Shown piece after piece: positions 1 to 6,462 of a stretch of DNA of 13,091 nt. The position numbers were made by a program, and so were the translations under genes. The stretch spans positions 1-13,091 of the forward strand of contig JAISMW010000091.1 in assembly GCA_031276545.1 (NCBI GenBank). Reading direction: 5' to 3'. The stretch comes from Tannerellaceae bacterium (GTDB lineage: Bacteria > Bacteroidota > Bacteroidia > Bacteroidales > Tannerellaceae). A model generated the notes under the pieces. The model saw nothing but the letters and a program-made list of their open reading frames with translations, did no database searches and was not told the DNA's origin. Numbering within the stretch: the first letter of the stretch is position 1; each line of letters begins with the position of its first letter.

Positions 1-58
1 AACTTGATTCGTCCGGAAATGTTGCACTGAAATTCAATAGATTCATATCAATAGCCAT
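1..58 (-). CDS. Partial transposase, IS1595-like (N-terminus only, runs off left edge)
   Basis: On the minus strand an ATG at 58 opens a frame that stays open to the window edge and reads MAIDMNLLNFSATFPDESS. A start of the type MNxxxFxxxFpxExS, which would be followed by a Zn-ribbon, is what I recall for IS1595-family transposases of Bacteroidota. Only 19 codons are visible, so the assignment rests on that resemblance and on the well-formed promoter just upstream (74-104). Initiation at the internal Met5 is also possible. The element lies directly next to a truncated copy of the NLR cassette junction (118-239), so its end may mark an insertion into a third cassette. It could instead be another short N-terminus; the zinc-binding and DDE residues lie outside the window. 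Confidence 0.45.
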   Translation of the reverse strand, partial: MAIDMNLLNFSATFPDESS

Positions 59-73
59 CTTTATTATAGCCAC

Positions 74-104
74 CAAAGTTAGTAATTTCTTGTTAGGTAT
101 GCAA
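74..104 (-). promoter_or_regulatory. Bacteroidota-type promoter for the left-edge transposase
   Basis: Reading the minus strand, TTGC (104-101) is followed after exactly 19 bases by TAACTTTG (81-74). This matches the phylum consensus TTTG-N19-21-TAnnTTTG. The ATG lies 15 bases beyond the -7 box, leaving only a very short leader. It is the best-spaced promoter on the left side of the window. Confidence 0.55.
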
Positions 105-139
105 TACGATATTCATAAAATTAATAGATGATACTGTTG

Positions 140-147
140 CAAAGTTA
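140..147 (-). promoter_or_regulatory. Orphan -7 box (TAACTTTG) of the NLR cassette promoter
   Basis: The minus strand reads TAACTTTG followed by CAAC, identical to the boxes at 2998-3005 and 5393-5400 that lie before the two NLR genes. No NLR gene follows here; transcription from this site would run into the left-edge transposase. No clear -33 TTTG is present in any of the three copies, so strength is uncertain. Confidence 0.4.
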
Positions 148-180
148 TCAATTATGACGGTAGAAGTACCTAAGACGCCG

Positions 181-222
181 TGGGGGGAGGCTATCCTTTT
201 TGCGCATCAGAATGCTCCCCCA
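181..222 (-). terminator. Hairpin spanning the stop codon of the TIR-NLR gene
   Basis: TGGGGGGAG at 181-189 can pair with CTCCCCCA at 215-222, with one extra G, around a loop of about 25 bases. The right arm is coding: it contains the HGG codons just before the TGA at 207-209. There is no U-run after the stem in the minus-strand direction, so it is not a textbook intrinsic terminator. It could protect the mRNA 3' end or act as a weak terminator. The identical structure recurs at 3039-3080. Confidence 0.35.
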
Positions 223-2960
223 TGCTCTTTCAGCCATTCCGCAAAAGGTTTGGGGTTGCCGGAGTTATTATAGGCGATTTCCATATTCTCAAATAAGAGC
301 TTTGTATTCGGATGATCTATTCCCAATTTCCCGACACAAACAGGAAGCGCCTTTGCAAACCACTCCAGGGCTTGATCATACTCGCCCTGCTCACAATAAG
401 CCGTTGCTATGCCGGTATAAACAGTAGCCGTATCGGGATGAGAGACGCCCAATACTGTTTCCTGAATGTTCAAGGCTTTCAGATACCATTTCAGGGCTTG
501 ATCATATTCGCCCTGATCATCATAAACCAGCGCTATATTATAATAGGTAGTAGCCGTATCGGGATGCAAGGATCCTAATACCTTTTCTTGCATGTCCAAG
601 GCTTTCAGATACCATTTCAGGGATTGTTCATAGTCATCCTGCTCATAATAGACCATTGCTATGCCGGCATAAGTAGTAGCCGTATCGGGATGAGAGGCGC
701 CCAATACCTTTTCTTTAATCTCCAAGGCTTTCAGATGCCATTCCAGGGCTTGAGCATACTCGCCCCGATTAAAATAAACTACTCCTATACCGGTATAAGT
801 AGTAGCCGTATCGGGATGCAAAATGCCCAATACCTTCTCACTAATCTCCAAGTCTTTCCTATACCATTTTAGAGCTTTTTCATATTCGCCCTGTTTAGTA
901 TAAATCATCGCTATATTATTATATGTAGTAGCCGTATCGGGATGAGAGGTACCAAATACCGTTTCTTTAACCTCTAATGCTTTCCTATACCATTTCAGAG
1001 CCAGATCATACTCGCCTTGACGACAATAAACCCGGGCTATGTTATTATAAGAACCAGCCGTATCAGTATGCGAGGTGCCTAATACCGTTTCACGAATGTC
1101 CAAGGCTTTCGTATGCCATTCCAGAGATTTTTTATACTCACCCTGCCCACAATAAACAATGGCTATGTTATTATAAGTACCAGCCGTATCAGGATGAGAG
1201 GTACCCAATACCTTTTCTTGAATGCCTTGGGCTTTCCCATACCATTCCAGAGATTGAGAATATTCTGCAAATTCATTATATCCGTATCCCAGGAAAAAAT
1301 AGAGATTAGCAAGTTTCTCCGTTTGAATTTCCGGATCAATTAGAGCCGTGACGGAATGAATATGCGAAGCAAGCTCAGTAAACAGCATTCTGCTTTCGGG
1401 GGTTGAAAAATCGGGATACACGCACTCATTCAATACCTGTATGCAGTAATTAATCCAGATGCTTTGCTCCTCTTTCAACCGCTCTCTAAGTACTTCCTGC
1501 AGCAGGCGGTGGAGGCTGAGCTTTCCGTTTCGGATGTTCACCAGCGAATAGCAAGTGAGCGCCTCTTTGGTTCTGTTGAAATGCAGTTTGTGGGGCAGTC
1601 TGTCCCGGAGGGGTTGGGGCAAGCGGTCGCCTGCTTTCCTAAACCACGACAGGTCGATATGGTCGGGGGCGAAGAAAGCGCAAAGGTTCAGCAGTTGTAT
1701 GGCGGATTCGTCGGCGATTTTCCGAATAGATATATCCCAGGTGGCGTGGACGCTTTGCTGTGTACGGATGTCCGAAGATTCTTTTAGCACGTCCAAATGA
1801 TATTCTTCCAGCAGCGAGAGGTATTCCCGGTAGTCGCAGTCCGCATGGTTGCAGATATAAGCAGCTGCCTGTTCCAGCGCCAGCGCCAGACAGCCAAGCT
1901 CCTTCGCCAGGCTGTCCTGAAAGGCGTCACGGGGCTTGCCGGTTCGCCGGGTAAGAAATTCGGCTGCTTCTTCTTCGGAGAATACGTCAATGTTTAAAGG
2001 CGTGGCAAAAGTTTGCCAGTTTCCGTACCGGGAGGTAATCAGCACGTGGCGGCGGTGGGCGGCGTCTTGCGGGAGATAATCCTTTAAGGATGCTTCATCG
2101 TCCGCATTGTCGAAGATAAACAGCCAGTTGTCTTGCCGGTTCATCCAGTCGCGCACGGCTGCGAGAAGTTCGGCGGATGTATACTTTGCATCCGGATGGA
2201 CAAGGCCGTTTTTCAGTGCAAACGGTTCCAGCGAGGCATAGAAAGTATCGCTGCTTTCCGCGTTTACCCACACAACATAGGTGTATTCCTCTGCATATCG
2301 GCAGGCATATTCCACGGCTATCTGTGACTTGCCGACACCGCCCAGGCCGATCAGAGCTTGTGTCCGGGCAAGGAGTTCCTCTTTCTGAAAATTCCGATGG
2401 ATGGCGTCCAATATTGCCTCCCGTCCTGTGAAATGCGGATTCCGGTTCGGCAGGCCAAAAGTTAACGTTTTGCCGGGATAGGGAACGCGGGTATCCGGTT
2501 TTGCCCCGGTAGCGGATGAACCGTTTCTCTTGCCGGGATAGGCAGCGCCGGTACGGAATACGACTTCCTTTGATACACCGTTCAGTAATTCCTGCGTCGC
2601 CTCCTGTTCATCCTTATCAACAAGATCAATATAAATACGTGCCGCCCACAACCCCTCTGGTTTGAAATCTTCGATCCGTACAGGAAGGATATTTCCTTCT
2701 TCCTTTTTGGCAAGGAAAGCCGCCCATTCTTCGGTTGAAAAATGTGATCTGCTATACGCTTTTGACAATACGGCGATCAACCGTTCACTATTCTTAATGG
2801 CTCTATTCATTTCCTCAGGGAACAACTGCCCCGGACGGAAATCCCAGGCCATAACAGTAACGTTATAGTTAGCCTGCTCTAATGTGGCGGCAATCCACTT
2901 CGCCCACCGTTCGTCGCGGCTGTCGTAGCTGATAAAAAAGTCTTTCTTCTGATTATCCAT
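207..2960 (-). CDS. TIR / NB-ARC / TPR protein (bacterial NLR-like STAND NTPase)
   Basis: The 917-residue soluble protein has three modules. Residues 5 to about 135 form a TIR domain: DFFISYDSRDE as first strand, then SERLIAVLSKAY and a STEEW segment at 75-79 placing a Glu (E77/E78) where TIR NADases carry the catalytic Glu. Residues 175-500 form NB-ARC: Walker A GLGGVGKS at 205-212, Walker B LFIFD at 280-284, sensor LITSR at 307-311, a GLPL-like GCLALAL at 356-362 that lacks the usual proline, and SLHR at 482-485 in the MHD position. Residues 553-888 are eight 42-residue TPRs, then a 29-residue cap ending HGGAF. By family, ligand binding to the TPRs should trigger ATP-dependent oligomerisation and NAD+ cleavage by TIR, aborting infection. 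That function is inferred. There is no signal peptide or membrane segment. The start shares its leader with the neighbouring paralogue, and a -7 box lies about 40 bases upstream. Confidence 0.9.
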   Translation of the reverse strand: MDNQKKDFFISYDSRDERWAKWIAATLEQANYNVTVMAWDFRPGQLFPEEMNRAIKNSERLIAVLSKAYSRSHFSTEEWAAFLAKKEEGNILPVRIEDFKPEGLWAARIYIDLVDKDEQEATQELLNGVSKEVVFRTGAAYPGKRNGSSATGAKPDTRVPYPGKTLTFGLPNRNPHFTGREAILDAIHRNFQKEELLARTQALIGLGGVGKSQIAVEYACRYAEEYTYVVWVNAESSDTFYASLEPFALKNGLVHPDAKYTSAELLAAVRDWMNRQDNWLFIFDNADDEASLKDYLPQDAAHRRHVLITSRYGNWQTFATPLNIDVFSEEEAAEFLTRRTGKPRDAFQDSLAKELGCLALALEQAAAYICNHADCDYREYLSLLEEYHLDVLKESSDIRTQQSVHATWDISIRKIADESAIQLLNLCAFFAPDHIDLSWFRKAGDRLPQPLRDRLPHKLHFNRTKEALTCYSLVNIRNGKLSLHRLLQEVLRERLKEEQSIWINYCIQVLNECVYPDFSTPESRMLFTELASHIHSVTALIDPEIQTEKLANLYFFLGYGYNEFAEYSQSLEWYGKAQGIQEKVLGTSHPDTAGTYNNIAIVYCGQGEYKKSLEWHTKALDIRETVLGTSHTDTAGSYNNIARVYCRQGEYDLALKWYRKALEVKETVFGTSHPDTATTYNNIAMIYTKQGEYEKALKWYRKDLEISEKVLGILHPDTATTYTGIGVVYFNRGEYAQALEWHLKALEIKEKVLGASHPDTATTYAGIAMVYYEQDDYEQSLKWYLKALDMQEKVLGSLHPDTATTYYNIALVYDDQGEYDQALKWYLKALNIQETVLGVSHPDTATVYTGIATAYCEQGEYDQALEWFAKALPVCVGKLGIDHPNTKLLFENMEIAYNNSGNPKPFAEWLKEHGGAF
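297..1304 (-). repeat. Eight tandem 126-bp units encoding 42-residue TPRs (TIR-NLR gene)
   Basis: Residues 553-888 divide exactly into eight units of 42 residues of the form TYxxIAxVYxxQGEYxxALKW, followed by YxKALEIxEKVLG and SHPDTAT. This is the 42-residue TPR type seen in kinesin-light-chain-like arrays, not the standard 34-residue TPR. Variation concentrates at the two residues before QGEY and at the pair before SLEW or ALKW, on the faces expected to contact ligand. The DNA units are similar but clearly diverged from each other. Confidence 0.9.
2470..2542. repeat. 13-bp direct repeats in the TIR/NB-ARC linker
   Basis: TTGCCGGGATAGG occurs at 2470-2482 and again at 2530-2542, exactly 60 bp (20 codons) apart and in frame. 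Each copy encodes the YPGK motif seen twice in the linker (residues 141-144 and 161-164). It looks like a short in-frame duplication that lengthened the flexible linker between TIR and NB-ARC. Confidence 0.6.
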
Positions 2961-2997
2961 TGGGAGTAAAGATTTAAATTAATAGATGATACTGTTG

Positions 2998-3005
2998 CAA
3001 AGTTA
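2998..3005 (-). promoter_or_regulatory. -7 box of the TIR-NLR gene promoter
   Basis: The minus strand carries TAACTTTG, matching TAnnTTTG. It lies 37 bases before the ATG whose first base is 2960. No good -33 TTTG is found 19-21 bases upstream; TAGG or GGTA sit there instead, so expression may be weak or need an activator. The leader is A+T rich with no Shine-Dalgarno sequence. Confidence 0.5.
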
Positions 3006-3038
3006 TACATTATGACGGTAGAAGTACCTAAGACGCCG

Positions 3039-3080
3039 TGGGGGGAGGCTATCCTTTTTGCGCATCAGAATGCTCCCCCA
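3039..3080 (-). terminator. Hairpin spanning the stop codon of the TIR-less NLR gene
   Basis: This is the second copy of the structure at 181-222: TGGGGGGAG (3039-3047) opposite CTCCCCCA (3073-3080), with the TGA of the gene in the loop side. No U-run follows on the minus strand. Termination is possible but unproven, and readthrough into the downstream TIR-NLR gene would make the two genes partly co-transcribed. Confidence 0.35.
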
Positions 3081-5356
3081 TGCTCTTTCAGCCATTCTTC
3101 AAAAGGTTGGGGGTTGCCGGATTGGATGTAGGCGGTTTTTGCATTGTTTATTACAATCTTTGTATGCGGATGATCCATTCCCAATTTCCCGATAAAAACA
3201 GGAAGCGCCTTCAGATACCATTTCAGGGATTGAGCATACTCGCCCTGATTGGCATAAGCCTTTGCTATATTATTATATGTAGTAGCCGTATCGGGATGAG
3301 AGATACCCAATATTTTTTCACGAATCTCCAAGGCTTTCCGATGCCATTCCATGGCTTGCCCATACTCACCCTGACTATGATAAACCAGCGCTATGTTATT
3401 ATAGGCAATAGCCGTATCGGGATGCGAGGCGCCCAATACCTTTTCTTTAATCTCCAAGGCTTTCCGATGCCATTTCAGGGCCTGTTCGTATTCGCCCAGA
3501 CTGCGATGAACCTCCGCTATATTATTATATGTAGTAGCCGTATCGGGATGAGAGACGCCCAATACTTTTTCACGAATCTCCAAGGTTTTCATATACCATT
3601 TCAGGGCTTGCTTATACTCGCCCTGACTGTGATAAACCCCCGCCATATTGTTATAAGCAGTAACCGTATCGGGATGCGAGGCGCCTAATACTTTTTCATA
3701 AACCTCCAAGGCTTTCCGATACCATTCCATGGCTTTTTCATACTCGCCCTGAAAATAATAAACCACCGCCATATTATTGTAAGTAGTAGCCGTATCGGGA
3801 TGAGAGGAGCCTAATACCTTTTCATAAATCTCCAAGGCTTTCCGATGCCATTTCAAAGCTTGATTATATTCGCCCAGACTGCGATAAACCTCCGCAATGT
3901 TATCACATGTAGTAGCCGTATCGGGATGAGAGATACCCAATATTTTTTCACGAATCTCCAAGGCTTTCCGATGCCATTCCATGGCTTGCCCATACTCACC
4001 CTGACCGTGATAAACCAGCGCTATGTTATTATAGGTAATAGCCGTATCGGGATGCGAGGCGCCTGAGACCTTTTCCTGAATGTCCAGGGCTTTCCTGTAC
4101 CATTTCAGGGATTGATCATATTCTGCAAACTGACTGTATCCGTATCCCAGGAAAAAATAGAGCCTGGCTATTTCTACCGTTTGAGTTTCCGGATCAATTT
4201 GAGCGATGACGGAATGAATATGCGGAACAAGATCAGTAAACAGGAATCTGCTTTCGGGGGTTGAGAAATCGGAATACCGGCATTGATGCAATACCTGTAT
4301 GCAGTAATTAATCCAGACGGTTTGCTCTTCTTTCAACCGTTCTCTCACTACTTCCTGCACCGGACGGTGGAGGCTGAGCAAGACGCCATCGTTGGAAACT
4401 AAGGAATACCGGTCAAGCTCCATAAGGGTATCATGGTAATCCGGTTCGTTTTCGGCGGCTTTCCGCAGGGCTGGGGGAAGGTATACGCTTGCGTCGACAA
4501 ACCACCAGGGATCAATATAGTCGGGAGCGAAGTAGGCGCAAAGGTAGAGCAGTTCTTTGGCTGCTTCATGCTTTATTGCTTCCATGGAAGAGTAGCATGT
4601 AGCAGCAAGGATTTGATTTTCGCGTTTTATGCCGGGATACCTTTTCAGCCATTCCGCTTTAGTTCTGCGGAACAGTTCCAGATACGTTTCGCCGTCTATT
4701 GCCTGCGCCTTCGTATAAGCGGCCGCCTGTTCCAGCGCCAGCGGCAGATAGCCCAGCTCCTCCGCCAAGCTGTCCTGAAAGGCATCACGGGGTCTGCCTG
4801 TACGCCGAGTAAGAAATTCGGCTGCTTCTTCTTCGGAGAATACGTCGACGGGTAAAGGCACGGCAAAGGTTCCCCAGTTTCCGTTCCGGGAAGTAATCAG
4901 TACGTGGCGGCGGTGGGCGGTTTCCTGGGGGAGATAGGGTGTCAAGGATGCTTCATCGTCCGCATTGTCAAAGATAAACAGCCAGTTGTCGTGCCAGTTC
5001 ATCCAGTCGCGCACGGCTTCGATAATCTGCGCGGAAGTATCGTTGTCCGTAGACAGGAGTTTGCGTGTTCCGGCAAAGGATTTAAATGAGGGCAGAAGGG
5101 TGTCGGCTGTTTCGGCATTCACCCACCAGACCGTTTCATATTCAAAGGCATGGCGAAAGGCATATTCCTTCGCCGTCTGCGATTTGCCGACACCGCCCGG
5201 GCCGGTAAGGACAACGTATCTGCTTTCCTTAAAATACTGCCGGACGGTTTCCATGATTCCCTCGCGCCCCGTAAAGTACCGGTTGCGGGCAGGCTTCGGC
5301 CACTCTTCGTCGCAGCCGTCGCAACCGATAAAAAAGTCTTTCTTCTGATTATCCAT
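3065..5356 (-). CDS. TIR-less NB-ARC / TPR protein, paralogue of the neighbouring TIR-NLR
   Basis: This 763-residue protein begins with the same MDNQKKDFFI as its neighbour. Similarity holds to about residue 21 (DEEWPK against DERWAK), then it jumps to ARNRYFTGRE, which in the neighbour is near residue 175. About 153 residues, essentially the whole TIR domain, are missing in frame. NB-ARC is intact: Walker A GPGGVGKS 52-59, Walker B LFIFD 126-130, LITSR 153-157, GYLPLAL 202-208, SLHR 328-331. Eight 42-residue TPRs fill 399-734, with a 29-residue cap ending HGGAF. The stretch at about 215-265 differs strongly from the neighbour although flanking parts are near-identical, a mosaic pattern. The gene is open throughout, so it is probably functional, perhaps as a sensor, decoy or regulator that oligomerises with the TIR-bearing partner; that role is inference. 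The start is fixed by the shared leader, and a -7 box lies 36 bases upstream. Confidence 0.9.
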   Translation of the reverse strand: MDNQKKDFFIGCDGCDEEWPKPARNRYFTGREGIMETVRQYFKESRYVVLTGPGGVGKSQTAKEYAFRHAFEYETVWWVNAETADTLLPSFKSFAGTRKLLSTDNDTSAQIIEAVRDWMNWHDNWLFIFDNADDEASLTPYLPQETAHRRHVLITSRNGNWGTFAVPLPVDVFSEEEAAEFLTRRTGRPRDAFQDSLAEELGYLPLALEQAAAYTKAQAIDGETYLELFRRTKAEWLKRYPGIKRENQILAATCYSSMEAIKHEAAKELLYLCAYFAPDYIDPWWFVDASVYLPPALRKAAENEPDYHDTLMELDRYSLVSNDGVLLSLHRPVQEVVRERLKEEQTVWINYCIQVLHQCRYSDFSTPESRFLFTDLVPHIHSVIAQIDPETQTVEIARLYFFLGYGYSQFAEYDQSLKWYRKALDIQEKVSGASHPDTAITYNNIALVYHGQGEYGQAMEWHRKALEIREKILGISHPDTATTCDNIAEVYRSLGEYNQALKWHRKALEIYEKVLGSSHPDTATTYNNMAVVYYFQGEYEKAMEWYRKALEVYEKVLGASHPDTVTAYNNMAGVYHSQGEYKQALKWYMKTLEIREKVLGVSHPDTATTYNNIAEVHRSLGEYEQALKWHRKALEIKEKVLGASHPDTAIAYNNIALVYHSQGEYGQAMEWHRKALEIREKILGISHPDTATTYNNIAKAYANQGEYAQSLKWYLKALPVFIGKLGMDHPHTKIVINNAKTAYIQSGNPQPFEEWLKEHGGAF
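3281..3406 (-). repeat. TPR unit 7, near-identical to unit 2
   Basis: Compared by eye with 3911-4036, exactly 630 bp (five units) away, this 126-bp unit differs at only three positions. Matching continues to about 3433. Adjacent units differ far more from each other, so this pair was copied recently by unequal crossing-over or gene conversion. Confidence 0.8.
3911..4036 (-). repeat. TPR unit 2, near-identical to unit 7
   Basis: This is the partner of 3281-3406. Both encode NNIALVYH followed by G or S, QGEYGQAMEWHRKALEI and REKILGISHPDTAT. The preceding residue pair differs (TY against AY). The pair is not adjacent, so simple slippage of one unit does not explain it. Confidence 0.8.
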
Positions 5357-5423
5357 TGGGAGTAAAGATTAAAATTCGTGATGATACTGTTGCAAAGTTA
5401 TCAATTATAACGGTAGAAGTACC
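5327..5423. repeat. Cassette junction repeat, copy C (right boundary of the NLR array)
   Basis: The part at 5327-5370 is identical to 2931-2974 (first codons and leader). The part at 5380-5423 matches the promoter segment of copies A and B with one or two changes. Homology stops at about 5423, before the hairpin and gene-end part, so this marks the right edge of the duplicated array. The plus-strand esterase gene begins 48 bases further on. Confidence 0.8.
5393..5400 (-). promoter_or_regulatory. -7 box of the TIR-less NLR gene promoter
   Basis: The minus strand reads TAACTTTG, the same box and context as at 2998-3005. It lies 36 bases before the ATG at 5356. The -33 position is not canonical. 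It is divergent from the esterase gene, with 115 bases between the two start codons. Confidence 0.5.
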
Positions 5424-5471
5424 GCAAAAATGAATACATTCGCACTCCAAACATTTAAAACAGTATACGCT

Positions 5472-6278
5472 ATGAGACACATTTTCCTTCTTCTATCCCT
5501 CGCCCTCTCCCCGCTTCTCAGGGCGCAGGAACCGCTCCGGCAATTGCTCTGGGACGAAAAGAGTATGAGCGAAGCGGAACTCTTCATCTATCTCCCCGCC
5601 CCGTCCTCCGAACCTTCGTCCGCCGTGCTGATTTGTCCCGGAGGGGGATACACCGGCCTGGCCATCAACCACGAAGGCCACGACATGGCGCGGTGGTACG
5701 CCTCGCTGGGCATGGCGGCCGTCGTGCTGAAGTACCGGATGCCCCACGGCGTGCACGCCGTTCCCCTGGCGGATGCCGAGCAGGCGATGAGCGTCATCCG
5801 CAGCCGGGCGGCGCAGTGGAACCTCAATCCCCGCAAAGTGGGCGTCGTAGGATCGTCGGCCGGCGGGCATCTGGCGGCCTCTCTCAGCACCCTGGCCGCG
5901 GAAGCGAACCGTCCGGACTTCGCCATCCTCTACTATCCCGTTATCACCTTTTCCGAGGGAACCACCCACGGAGGAAGCCGCCGGAACCTGCTGGGCGACG
6001 AGCAGAACAACAGGGAACTGCTGGAGCGTTACTCGCTGGAAAAGCAAGTAGACGCCCACACCCCTCCCACGCTGCTTCTGCTGAGCGACGACGACCGGAC
6101 GGTGCCGCCCCGCAACAGTATCCTCTACTATTCAGCCCTTCAGCAGCAGGGTATCCCGGCATCCATGCACATATTCCCCACCGGCGACCACGGCTGGGGC
6201 TTCCGCACCTCGTATCTCTATCATGACGACGTAAAAAACCTGATACAAAAATGGCTGAAAAAAGAAGTAGACCGATGA
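5472..6278 (+). CDS. Secreted alpha/beta-hydrolase (esterase-like)
   Basis: The 268-residue product starts at the ATG at 5472, because MRHIFLLLSLALSPLLRAQ from there is a clean signal peptide; an upstream in-frame ATG at 5430 would bury it. The fold is alpha/beta-hydrolase of the esterase / dienelactone-hydrolase-like type: oxyanion segment CPGGGYTGLAINHEGHD, nucleophile elbow GSSAGGH (Ser about 129), acid Asp in SDDDRTVPP (about 208) and His in GDHGWGF (about 240). The triad is complete. Relatives in Bacteroidota include acetyl-xylan and feruloyl esterases, often labelled 'xylanase' by error; substrate cannot be read from sequence. It probably acts in the periplasm or outside the cell, removing acyl groups from substrate handled by the SusCD pair downstream. 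Its stop overlaps the next small ORF by ATGA. No convincing promoter was found in the short gap upstream. Confidence 0.85.
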   Translation: MRHIFLLLSLALSPLLRAQEPLRQLLWDEKSMSEAELFIYLPAPSSEPSSAVLICPGGGYTGLAINHEGHDMARWYASLGMAAVVLKYRMPHGVHAVPLADAEQAMSVIRSRAAQWNLNPRKVGVVGSSAGGHLAASLSTLAAEANRPDFAILYYPVITFSEGTTHGGSRRNLLGDEQNNRELLERYSLEKQVDAHTPPTLLLLSDDDRTVPPRNSILYYSALQQQGIPASMHIFPTGDHGWGFRTSYLYHDDVKNLIQKWLKKEVDR

Positions 6279-6430
6279 GACTCCCTCCGAAGGAGTTAGT
6301 TTTTGACCCTTCCAGCGGTCCTGAATTATCATGGTATGACTCCATCGACCCGTTCGCAGACGCGGAAAATCCGGAAAACGCCGACGGCCTTTCCGTCGAT
6401 ACGGAAACCCCTCCGGAAGACACCGAATGA
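6275..6430 (+). CDS. Small acidic hypothetical protein overlapping the esterase stop
   Basis: The ATG at 6275 overlaps the esterase TGA (ATGA) and opens a 51-codon frame ending at TGA 6428-6430. It begins MRLPPKELVFDPSSGPELSW and continues with many Asp, Glu and Pro residues. There is no signal peptide, Cys, or membrane segment, so it should be cytosolic and probably disordered. The ATGA overlap is the usual arrangement for translational coupling and is the main argument that it is real; the strongly acidic, non-random composition helps. I do not recognise the family. It could be a chance frame. Confidence 0.45.
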   Translation: MRLPPKELVFDPSSGPELSWYDSIDPFADAENPENADGLSVDTETPPEDTE

Positions 6431-6462
6431 ACGGTATCCGTTAATATACCCTGTCGGCGGTA

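Larger units (their letters stand above)
118..239. repeat. Cassette junction repeat, copy A (direct repeat of 2976-3097)
   Basis: These 122 bases match 2976-3097 at a constant offset of 2858 bp. By eye the only differences are the two swapped bases at 149-150. The repeat holds the last codons and stop of the upstream NLR gene, a G-rich/C-rich hairpin and the -7 box that, in the other copies, drives the next NLR gene. Here no NLR start follows: homology stops at about 118 and the IS1595-like sequence begins. It therefore looks like the stump of a further tandem copy. The other copies are 2931-3097 and 5327-5423. Confidence 0.85.
2931..3097. repeat. Cassette junction repeat, copy B (between the two NLR genes)
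   Basis: This is the complete junction. The part at 2931-2974 holds the first codons and leader of the TIR-NLR gene and is identical to 5327-5370. The part at 2976-3097 holds the promoter region, the hairpin and the 3' end of the TIR-less gene, and matches 118-239. Because it carries both halves, it is the joint expected from tandem duplication of a gene-plus-promoter cassette. Confidence 0.85.
3155..4162 (-). repeat. Eight tandem 126-bp units encoding 42-residue TPRs (TIR-less gene)
   Basis: Residues 399-734 split exactly into eight 42-residue units, the same count as in the neighbouring gene. The units resemble one another more closely than those of the neighbour. Units 2 and 7 are nearly identical, and units 3 and 6 are close relatives (AEVYRSLGEY and AEVHRSLGEY), which points to recent exchange inside the array. 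Confidence 0.9.

Noticed and set aside
297..1304. Regular direct repeats that could suggest a CRISPR array
   Set aside because: The period is 126 bp with no repeat/spacer division, and all units are in-frame TPR code.
200..1343. Several plus-strand open frames across the TPR region, and equivalents at 3038-4066
   Set aside because: They repeat with the 126-bp period (for example SSRIGMRGAQY) because they are antisense to the TPR repeats.
5430..5471. Upstream ATG start for the esterase
   Set aside because: It would put 14 extra residues before a clean signal peptide; the ATG at 5472 fits better.
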